Assembly (NCBI GenBank): GCA_008360955.1 | Contig: LUCM01006476.1 | Span: 7,693 to 71,692 of the forward strand | Direction: 5' to 3' | Length of the DNA stretch: 64,000 bases | Source of the DNA: Fasciolopsis buskii | Taxonomy: Eukaryota > Platyhelminthes > Trematoda > Plagiorchiida > Fasciolidae | Part shown: piece by piece, positions 27,401-39,400 of the stretch | How positions within the stretch are numbered: the stretch's first letter is position 1 | Layout of the letters: each line of letters begins with the position of its first letter | The notes under the pieces: model-generated | What the model was told of the DNA's origin: nothing | The model's input: the letters and a program-made list of their open reading frames with translations, nothing else | Database searches by the model: none | Translations under genes and position numbers: made by a program

Positions 27401-30400
27401 GTCGTGTGTACTGTGCTGCAGTGCGTTCAGTTCTGTTGTATGGTTGCGAGACATGGAATATTCGTGTGGGAGATGTTCGTCGCGTGAATTTTTTCGGTCC
27501 CCGATATCTACGTAGCACAGCTAGAATTGGATGGAGTGACTGGGTGAAGAATATAGTACTAGGTGCCGGCTCTCAGAATACCTTGTTTCAGTGTATGAAA
27601 CTTAGTAGACTACGCCGGTTGGGTCACGTGTTGCGTATGGCGAATGCTCGCAACCATGTCGTGCCCTATTATGCATTCCTCCCAAGGAATAGAAGAAGCC
27701 ATGTGGAGGACAACAGATGACGTGGCAACATGGAATGAGAAAATGTACAGCGAACTTAGGTAAAGTGGGTATCTCACGCCTTCGTGGTTGGGGTCCGAAA
27801 GACTCGTCAACTAGTTGGCTGGTGACACTGATGGATATGGCAGTTAACCGTGCTGTCATTTTCTATCGAATCAGAATGATTGAAAGAGTGTGCTTATGCA
27901 GTTAGACTGTTCCATGGGTTTGTTTGCAGCAGCGCATTGTCTTTTCCCACCTGTGTAGGTTCACTCTCTGTTCCCCTTGGATATTCACTCTTTTTTATAG
28001 ACATGTAACTCTGGGGAAAGGCAGCGTTCAGTGAGGCTTGCCTTGCTGTTTAACGCTGAACGATAATGATGATGATGATGATAATGAGTTTCGCTGCTGA
28101 AAAATTTGCACGCACCCCATGCCCATCTGTCACTTCATTGTCATACTTGAACGTCTCTTATGGATGTTACCAGAATCTAATTAGGATGGTCGGAGCGTAA
28201 ATGAATACAGTGTACGTTTGCCAGTTGCTGTTATGTTTACTGATTCCCCAACGCGGATTAAACACTGTCAACCTACGGAACTGCAAGTTGGTCACGTGCT
28301 AATCAGTAGTATGCTGATGAATAAACAAAACATTCGCATAGGCACATGGGCAGTGGAAACGGGACACTAACCGAGTAAATGACCCGTCTTGTAATCGAAT
28401 AATTGCTCTTTTCAAATCCAAGGGAGATTGGATATTTTTTCTTTTCATGCTCTGCAGATCAGTAGCAATTTCACTATTCACTACGAATGGTGCAGAACAC
28501 CCAGCTCGATGTAGGCTATCAAATAACTTGGTTGTGGCTTATGTGACTGATGGGATTGCCAAAATCTCTAATGCAGACTCCTCACAAACACTTGGACAGG
28601 TTTATAAAGTTTGGAAATTGGTGGATTAATGTGGTGCTTGAGGCTCCTAAGTAGACGGGGAAAGCTGATTTAGATTAGGATACCACGGTAAACGGTTATT
28701 CCAACTTTTCGCCTATTCCTGCGGCGAATCGGATCATTTTTCAAACAGTAGGATTCAGTTAAATCCGGTGATTTATTTCTCGGGTTTTTCTCCCAACCCA
28801 GGACTGGATCAGTGATGTTCAGCTATATTTGTAAAACGATGATAAAAAAAACACTTCCATATGTTCGACCCACGGTCGTCGTACAACAATTGCGGCAAAC
28901 CATCCTTTCATGCCGCTGCAACTGTCTTTTCAGATTTTAAAAACAAACTCATTGCGAGGTTTACCTTCACCATTGTTACTCATCTATCCATTCAATTTTG
29001 TTATTTGTATGTGCCGTCGAATAAATCGGGCGATCCAGTGGATGCACAGTCATCTACTCATCCGACTGATAGATCGACTAGTCCTTACGCTTTGTCGTTT
29101 TGGCCACGTTTAGAAACACACAGGGAAAACACGAGTTAGTGAATTTCACAGTGCATATTTCTCCAACTCTCTGTGAGGTCCCCGTTATCACGTGTGTTCC
29201 GTTGCCCCGGTTGAGAATACCCTAGGCCACTTTGTTTTTTCTTAACATTAAATCGACCGATTGTAGTCCATCGGAATCTTCTGGCTACCTTTGGGAGAAC
29301 TATCGCCATGCTAGTCCAGCCGGGAGCAAAAGCGAATCGCTGGGGAAAAAAAGCCGAGCTGCAAAAACAAAAGTACTAGTTCGCAGACGAAAGAAAATTA
29401 CGATACGAACAAGCTGAATATATTGCTTGAACGATATATGTGCGATATATGTATAAGCGTTAACAACTAATAGAGTATAAGTCACGTCTGGTTTACTGGA
29501 TTTCCGATCGACCACGGGCTTCATGCCAATGTGGGTTGGTAGAACGATCACTTCATCGTTCAACACTTCCCATGGCAACGACCCTCTATCTGATGTGTTG
29601 TACATTGGCTGTATAATAAGTAATGTAAAAAATATTGTTGCTGTTATTAGAAAGTTAAATGACACCAGTTTTGACCGTTCGGATTAGTGTATCGATCAGC
29701 AGCTTTGATTAGCTCGATCGGTTGACGGCCGGAGTGACTAATACAAAACGTGGATAATGACATGGGGTGTGGACAAGGATCGCCTGCGGACCGGATGATT
29801 GCATGTGACCAATATTTTCCCTTATTTTGGCTCTTCTTTTCCACGAAGAATCGGAATGAGTCAGGTTCACCCACTGAAACAAGCCGAAAAAACGTGACCA
29901 ATGTGATTCTAAAACAAATCTCCTCTGATCATGAGGCTGTCCGCGTCCAATTGATGGTTCCGGCAAAACGAAGCATTGATTCTGACCGAATTCTTGTTCC
30001 ATGCCGCTTCTCCACATATCGGTGGATTGTACTCTGTTTCCGTTTCTGCTCCGATTAATGGATGTTTTATGTCGAATTGTCGTCTAATTATGATATGCAA
30101 TATATCAAACGGAATTCTCGGGTTCGATTGCAATGTGGTCCTTTCTCTTTTAACGGAATTCACACACCACGACCGGCACAGATAGAATGAGATCACTCTC
30201 ATTTGTTCACCGTCATTGTGGCCATCTTCACAAAACGACTCAGGTGGTCGTTTCTAATGGGAACTCCTCACCCTGTTCTAGGCCTCCCTTCAACCATGCT
30301 CATCATGCGTATTTCGTCTACGTCATTTGAGGGGACATTTGCGAAGACTGTTTTTCATCTCTAATGACGCCAATTTGTAACATGGTATACACCATCTACC

Positions 30401-33400
30401 CCCACCTTGTCTTTTCAGTAACCTACTGACAGAATGAATGGTCTTTTGCCCGGTCCGAATGAGAGAATAGGAGAGTAAATGCGTCGTTTGTTCCAGTTCC
30501 TATTGTAAACTAGACATTTAGTTGAGCTGATTTGGAGTTCGTTGGTAGTTGACCTATCTGGACTGGGAGATCAGTCAACGATATTCGAAGAGAATTGGGA
30601 AAGACAAACGAGATAGAATGAGGGCGAAAGCAATGTTATCAGTAAAATGTCCACAGAGACAATTACCATGGACCGATGATTCACGTGAGCCATTTTCCGA
30701 ACAAAATCGAAAAACCATGTGTAAGATGGCTATGTGCTTCTTATCTTCACGGGATGGGAGGAGTTTGATTTATTGACTGCACCACATGGATATGTTCAGT
30801 GGTGAAGCATTATTTGCTAAAGGGGTCTGTTGTCTTTTTGTCCTTAGGTTACTGATTTACACAAGGGAGAAAACGAACCTTCCTTTGCAATTTCACCCAT
30901 TCATATTATAATTTACCCAAATCATGGGGACAAGGAAAAGTTTCCATCCTGTCGCAGGCATCATGGACGAGTGTAGTAGAAGAGGCAAGTCCCATAGTTG
31001 TTAGAGCACACTAGACGGGAAGGAAGAGGGGACCATGACCCTTGGATTGACACAGAGCCACATGGGTTCTTATATGATCAGATGTGGTAACCAGCTGGGC
31101 AACAGCGAGTTATCACCTTCCTTCAAATCGAATCGGGGTTTCGAACCCTGACCTTTTTAGTGACGGACACTTTATCCGCTCAACCACCGCCATCTGTCGT
31201 GGTGGTGTGTAAACAATTCTGTGGCATATACCTTCCCAGCATCAATGATACCCTCGACTGTTCTTGGCATGTTGTCTGTCAGTCAGATGATCGATGAATG
31301 TTACTGGTATTTCGTCCCAAGCTTGTTTTAGAGCATTTTTCAAACTCGGAAAAGGTGACACTTATCAATGACTTATTCCAGACCGTCCAACATGTTTCAG
31401 TTAGGTTTCAAGGAATTATGTAGCCATGGAAGTAATCCTAAACAGCCAGTTTTTGTGTACCATTACACGTTCGATGACGACGTATTTTAGTCGTTTTCGA
31501 GGAGTAGTTTCCTTTAATGACTCTCACAACCAACTTATCTGTCCTCTTGGAGGTTTTTTCATCATTCACCCTCCGGAACAAAAGTGTAAACCCAGTCGTT
31601 TTAGTATTGCTGTATTCAAAATTATTTCGTCCACCGTTCATGTTCACACACCTGAGATTATGAATGTTCCCATTTTGCATTGTCGGGTGCTTGTTCTTTT
31701 AATTGGTCATTTTTACTGCGACGATAGTAGGAGTATTTCCGGTTCCGATTTTCCTTCAACCAAAAGTACGCAAGCGAGCTTGTGGCCATCCATGTATTTT
31801 GCACAATTTGGAGGCCACATGCTGTCGGAGCCATAGCGAAGAACGAAAAAAATGGGCAAAAAATAGGAAGGGACAAGAAATAATGTGCAGAGTCCTTCAA
31901 ACAGATTAGCTCTCTCATCTTCCATCTCCGCTTCATCCGCGATTCATCGGGATCCATGATTCCTACATGGGTTGCATATCCAGTTCCCTAACCGAAGTAG
32001 AAATTTGACTGAAGCCACCAAATGGTCTAAGCCAAAAGATAGCAGGACCATCTTAATGTTACCTAACCCACCGGGACTGGTGATTATTTGCTCAGTTCAC
32101 ACACTCTTCGGATGAGGGTATACATCCTTTTTCCCAGTACACCTCTCCGCTGCAGAAACAAGTGAGTATAGAGCCGTAATCTTGGTGTGAAGCCAATGTT
32201 TGGTTTTGAATCAGAGTTTAGCCATCCCTGCTGCAATGATTACCAAAGACCAGTCAGCCCGATGGAGAGCGCAGAACACTCACTTTCGTCTTCACAATTT
32301 AGGGTGAATACCTTTGTTACAATAAGTCGGTGCGTAGAACTTCCTGAACAGAGAGTATTTGAAGCTCACGTTCATTTGGAAGCGTTTGGAGAGGCATTCA
32401 AGGCGAGTAGCCGACTGGGAACCTGAAACACTCACTCCCGACCATGCTGAGACAGTGACCCCATCTACGTAGTCGGTGATTGTTCAACATCTATGCATAT
32501 TGATGATGTGTCACAGACCGGAAGTTGGACGATTTCGATCCGTTCAGATGAGCTGATCACATCTCCATATGATACCATAGCAGCAGTTCGCTCAAATCGC
32601 ATCATAAGAGCTGCGCCAGCGTCATTCAAGCGAAAGTAGCACGGTTCATAGAAATAAAATACCCAGGCGAAAGGGGCGATTTTCGTCGGCTTTCGGCAAA
32701 GCTGGACCATTGCTTGTGGATTCGTAGAAAAGTCAGTTATCATTTCACCGCGGGTGTCTTTATTGGCATGCCAAGATAACATTTTATTTCGCCCTCCTCT
32801 CATTTCTCCGTATATCGTAGTTTGATATCCCGGTCAAGATAGGTCAACTACCAACGAACTCCAAATCAGCTCAACTAAATGTCTAGTTTACAATAGGAAC
32901 TGGAACAAACGACGCATTTACTCTCCTATTCTCTCATTCGGACCGGGCAAAAGACCATTCATTCTGTCAGTGGGTTACTGAAAAGACAAGGTGGGGGTAG
33001 ATGGTGTATACCATGTTACAAATTGGCGTCATTAGAGATGAAAAACAGTCTTCGCAAATGTCCCCTCAAATGACGTAGACGAAATACGCATGATGAGCAT
33101 GATTGAAGGGAGGCCTAGAACAGCGAGAATAGTTTCTATTGGAACCAACTGCCTGAGTCGCTTCATCGACAAAATGAATCAAAGGGAAACGGAAACCATG
33201 CCATGTTGTAAATGGTTTCACTTATTAGTTCTCATTTCAATCCTTTTTTTCTCCGAATTCCTTACTCTTCGTTTTGGTTATTGCACATTTTCTTCGAATC
33301 TTGCGGAGAAGTTACAAAAAATAAATATGATCATATGTGCTATCGATAAAAATTAGTTTTTTTTTCAAGCGAAAGAGCGGTTTTTATTTGGCCGTTGACT

Positions 33401-36400
33401 GGTGTTTAACCCGCCTGATTGACAGTTCCTTGACGCTTTTCATGTAATCGACCGAATGTGTATGTTATTTCAAATTGTCGGTTCCCTTATGTACCGTGTT
33501 AGCTTACGTTTCTATTGTCTTTTTTTCCACAGGCAGCTGGATGAATTCCTCTTATCCTTCGCAATTTCCAGACCCAGGCAAATTCGCGCTGATCGGAGCT
33601 GCGGCCCAGTTGGGTGGAATTGTTCGGATGACACTAAGTCTAACGGTGATTTTGATGGAAGCAACGGGCAACGTGATCGTTGGTCTCCCGCTTCTGATGA
33701 CTCTGATTGTGGCTAAATATACCGGTGATTATTTGAGCGAGGTAATTTTCCACTCCAACGGGAACCTCCAAGGTCCCGTGGTGAACCCCGGCCCCGAGAG
33801 TACTTTGTTATTGGGCAAACTGGATTATGTTCTTCCTCGATGGCTGCCTTTTTTATAACGTGTCATGCCACTACACACCGAGGCGGGGGGGAACCGGCGA
33901 TCATGACCCTCTAACTTGAAGTAGCATAGAACCACGTGTGGTCTCACTCAGTCAGGTGCTCAACGAGCCGGATGATAGCCAATTCCCGCCTAACACTAGA
34001 GCTGCCGGCGGATCTAATATTCGAATCTGTTGTTTTTCGAGTTGACAGATGCTTAATTTATCTGACAGCCATCCTAATACCTGTCAGTTTTTGCACATTT
34101 ATGCTCTACAATTATCTTTACTTTCCATCTGTATGATCGCTTTGTTAATTGACCCACTGTTAGTTGCGATAGGTGATGTCTTGAGCCTTTTTTGAGATTC
34201 GTATCACGTTATTTCATCCTAAGGCGTTTGACCATCCTTTATCGCAGTCTTCGAACTTTGAATATGTCCACAACGGCGATAGTCAAATGGATTATGTATC
34301 TGTCACCCTCCAAGAAGCCAGAGGTTCGAATCCACATTGGTGGCAGACCGAAACGGCGTCGATCGGCTCGCTATCGCACGTAACCTAATGAGACCTTATC
34401 TGGTTCCACGCCACTCTTAGTCTCAGGGTCACAGTTACCGGTCCCACTTCGCCCTCTTCCCCGTATATAGTGGGCCCTAGTGAGTATGGGGGACGATTCT
34501 TCCACTGCGCCCATGCTTGAAGCATGTAATGAAAAAAACACGGTAATTGAAAAAATTCGATGTCATGCGTTTTGCCACACCCAAATGGAAAGTGGTTCTG
34601 TTTATCATTCAAGAGCTTGGTTTCAGGTTGTTGTCTGTTATGATCAGTTGTCCTTCTAAATTAGGCACTTTGGAATTGTGTCCGAGTTATAGACAGTGTT
34701 GGAGACGAAAATCCGCTCCGCCTTCGCGATGGACAACGTGGCTTTTATCGATCTTCCACATGCTATACCACCACAATACGAGCCCCCGCCTATGGATTTG
34801 GAAGCACATTATGCAACACAATCCGCTGCCGTTGGTGCTAGGCTTTTTTGCCGTTTGTAAACCGGTGTCGCAGGGCTTTGTGTTCCTTCAATGACCTAAT
34901 TGACTAGTGATCAAGGAACTCATCTTTCGTTAGGTCATTGAGATAGTTACTCTACTTGTCGTCTGATATTTGGAACAAGTTTTCTGTTTGTCTGCTCCGT
35001 TTGTTTGTTTTATCCTGCAACGTTTTGAGATATTTCATCGTAATTGAACTTGTTGAAATGAGGTCCAGTTGTGGATATTTAAGGTGAAACATTTAAATTC
35101 TACTTTGTTCATTCCTTAGTCACTCTGGTATATATATATATATATTATATCTATATATAGTACAAATCTGTGTACTGATCATGCAACATCGTGACAATGG
35201 CGAAAGAGCCAAACAATGAAGGAGAAGCAAGAAAAAGGAGGAACTGTAGAGATCATCATTCATAATAGCTGTCCCATTGGCCAGGTCGTCGTCAGTCCGT
35301 AGGGTTCTGTAGTTCATGAGCGAACTAAGTACTACCCGTCTGCCCAATCTGAAGTAGATACACAGTCTTGCGAATCCTTGTGCCCAAAATTAGATTCACA
35401 TTCAAAAGTCGTGCTTACGTGAGCTTCGTTCTCAGATCGTTTGTCTTGGGGAAGCGGATGAACTTTAGGTTTACCATGACTGATGCTATCGATTTTTGAG
35501 GGCTGACACGTAAGGAACTTTTCATTGACATAGAGTCTACCTGATCTGGCCGATAAATCCGTCTCTTTAGTCCGTATGAAATTATCGTCTTATTTCGTGC
35601 ACCTTGAATCTGTGTCCACTAACTGGTGTTTGTATTTTTTGTATTAACAGAACCACTGAACATAATCATCCATTATGAGAGTGAGAGTCTGATCTGTTAC
35701 CCGTATTTCAGCTATGAATTCTCTGTTTGGCACCATGTTTAACTGTTTGTCTTTCCGTGCCGCTATGCGTTCTGTTATCTGTTTATTCGTTGTCTGACTT
35801 AATCTTGCATGCGTTTGCTTACCGAATCCGCTCTGTGCAACCTGTTTTATCGTCGTAACATAAGGGTATCTACGACGAGCATATTGGTCTTAGCAGCATG
35901 GCTCTGTTACCTTGGGAACCGGATCCGTTATCTTCCACAAAGCGAGCCTATGAGATTATGTCATCCCCGGTGGTGTACTTTGATCCGGTTATGCGAGTTG
36001 GTGATGTAGTGGATAATGTCTGCGGGAATCCGCATCATGGCTTCCCGATTGTTCAGGGTCCCACGCACCCGGAACGATTCTCCTACGGTACTCTGATTGG
36101 TCTGATTTCAGCTGAACATTTGGGAATTTTGCTCAAAGAACGCGTAAGTCTGAGTGCGATTGTTTTTCTATCTTTGTTTTTCACTTTCTTCTTTAATGAA
36201 ACCACATTGTTAATCAGTTTCGAGAAGGGGGTCGCGGCTGACAAACGGCCTTCACATGGGAAACGATAGGAGGATTCGGATCCACGACTACAACCGGCTT
36301 CTGTTGCTTCCAACTTATTAATTTTAATGTTCACAGCGGTTATGCGAGTATTAATATAAGGTATCAGGTTTCATTATGCAGTGATTTAGCTCGGCGTTTT

Positions 36401-39400
36401 ATCAAACAGTTCAGCATTGAGAGTTCAACTGGCTCAGCGTTCATCATCTTGCACATCAGGGATCCAAGGATCTCATGAATACCGACCATTTTTCTTCTAC
36501 CTTGCAATTCAACAACGCTCTGCTTGATACCAAGGCTGTTCAGTACCGTCTCTACAAGCGATGAATTTGCATCGATTTGGTCTGGTTTCGGTCACCACGG
36601 CCCAGCATAGTTTACTCAAAGTGAAATCAACACAGAATTTTGGACGAATAAGCAGAATTATACATAGGAAGAAATATTTCGGATACATAACCGCCGCTGA
36701 CGGCCGTATCGAACCAAATTATTTATTATCACCAACCAACGCACAAGGGAAGGAAGAGATTTTGTGAGCCGCAATTGAGCAGTCTCATTGGGCCTAAATG
36801 AGCCAGCCCATTGGTCAGGTTTTACAAACGTTGTCGGCCTATTATGGACTGACCACCCTGATTCATCTTCCAGCCGTCAGTACGTGTCTAATGCACAGGT
36901 GCTTCCATTTGATCATTTTCGTCGAGGTGGACCACGTTTTGTCTCAATTTTTAAGCTGCCCTCCAGATTCAACGACCAGAATGCACTGTAGGTGTGATGT
37001 GTCCGATGCTGTGTCTGTCATAGGATAAGTCTTGTTTTTCACACACGCACACTCTGTTGTCGATCTCCGTTTAACATTTTCGACGTCAAACTGGGTGTGT
37101 AGAATTCAGGATGTTTTGACAAATTACAAAATTCGGGCGCGTTTGTCAATTAGGATTTTTGCTGTGTTGATCTTATCCATCGGATTGATGGACTAACCAC
37201 GCTTGGTTGGTTGGATATAACACTTTAATGTCAAGTTACTTTCCTTGTTTCAAATCCCTACGACTCTAAAAGTCATCGCAAAACGCTATGCACAAGATTA
37301 TTGAACAGTGTAATTGTTTCTTACTTAAATCTCAATTGTATTATTACGTCTGTGAGCGGACTCCACATATAAGCACCACGGTGATTCGTCGGTGAAATCA
37401 ATGAAAAAATGCATAAGTATGAAAGTGGTTGGGCAGGAGACCACCTACCTGGCTAGCGCTGATAATTATGAAACAGATCAAGTGGTTCTAGCAAAATTTT
37501 GTTAGCCCATTGCTATGTGAAACATACTACTGGCAGTAGTATAATTCTGCACCTGTTGTTTTACCCACTAGTCCGCTCTCAGGAATGTGTAGGCAGTCTG
37601 TGCATCTTGGATGGAAATTCCTTAGATGCACTTTGAACGACGAAATTACAATGCACTCAACCGACTGACCTGCACCTCCCAGATATGTATGTTGTTCATC
37701 CGAGGAGGTATATCGCCTAAGTGGATTCCTATCTACTGACTAATAACGGTAGAGGAATTTCCGTCCTACGCCCACAGTTGACCTCGGGATTGCTCACTAT
37801 AAGGCTGACAACGAAATCAAATTAGCGCAATATCACAATCGGCTTTTTCTCCCACGGTATCGGGAGGCAGCTGCTTATCCAATCTCAGTCCAGACGAAAT
37901 GAGTCAGTAACTTTTGTTGCGACAGCTCACTTAAGTCCGTGTTCTCAAGAAAATGGCAAATAGAGACCGAGATTTGATTTCATTTGTACAGTATAGATGA
38001 CAGATTTTCCTGTTATCTATCAGTTTTCGGCCTTTGTTCAGAAACTTCTAGTAAACTTCGATCATTGGTAGTTTCTGGGTATTGTTTACTTGTCTGGGTT
38101 TGTTTTTGTCAAGCACGAGGTGGGTTTGAGTAAGCGGACATTTCTTTGTTGAACTCAGCTACTGATCAAACCCTTACCCGGCTACCTCTTCACGTGACCT
38201 ACGTTCGACTGTTCACGGTGGCCGGATCCCGCTGAACGACGGGAAACCTACAGATTGGATTTGAAATAGTCAACAATATGGTGCGTGAGTACAGCTGTCT
38301 GTATGTATGCGTACTGATGTGCCAGGGTGATTTTGACACCCAAATCCGATTGACTTTAGTTGGGGGAACGTAACAAAAAAATGAGCCCACTTTCTTAGCT
38401 TCCATGAACAAATGCGATATAAACTATTATGATGATTTTCTTGTTCCCCTGTGACCTAGCATGGGATGAATCACCCGCGAGTTGCTGTTGCCCAAGTCAT
38501 TTGTTTGATTACTAGCTCCATACTGTCGTGTACATATATGTATATATATATATATTGTTGTGCGCAAGCAAACACCATCCGATGAGTCGTCGGGCTTAAT
38601 TTCATCAATAAACATCGTTATGTTTTCCAACGGCCTCTTGTGCGCGCTACATCAACGGTAATATCTACTCCATATCCTGGCGTAATTCGAGCTAACAATT
38701 CACTTCATTGGTGGTAGTACCAATTTCCAACAAGCGTAGCCTTCAAACCTCCCTGTAGCCAAGAGTTGGCCTTCGGTAGTCATTATAAAGATGGTTAAAC
38801 TCTGTTTCTAAACCCACCACTGGCGGCGTATGAAGCCCACATCTGTATGTTCTCTGGCATCCGTAGCGCAGTGGTATAGTGGCCTCAGCCGAAAGATGTA
38901 TAAACTGATCAATCAGTCAATATTTTATAGACCCCACGATCCTTTCAGCTGTCTTGCAGAATAAGCTTATGATGACTAAAGACTTCAGTTGTGCATCCTT
39001 AAGAGAACCACCTAATTTGGCCTGGGAAACCTGGCAGTGTTGCGCCCATAAGTAAATCATGGATGTGCACGATTGCATTCCTTCGTTGAAGAGTTCTTTA
39101 CAAAATCGCTCCTCTCAAACTCCGTTTCGTGCACAACCACCCTCAGATTCATTTGTTTTCCTACTGATGCAGAATCGAGGCGCAGTCCAATGTATCCTAA
39201 TTAACCCACTCTTCTGCTATGCTCACCATTCAACCTTGGAACACAACTTGCGACCCCAGAAACGAGTTGGTCAGCAAGCTGACTTAACTGGGACCTTATG
39301 CATCCTCACTGGACGACTACTTGTTGCACGCTTTTCTGTGAGGTAGGTGGTTGTTGGAAGATGCGTCGGGGCGACCAGTCGATGACTTGGAAAAAAGTTT

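Noticed and set aside
38862..38905. tRNA-like sequence GCATCCGTAGCGCAGTGG
   Set aside because: There is no B box or acceptor-stem partner at the proper distance, so it is not called a tRNA gene.
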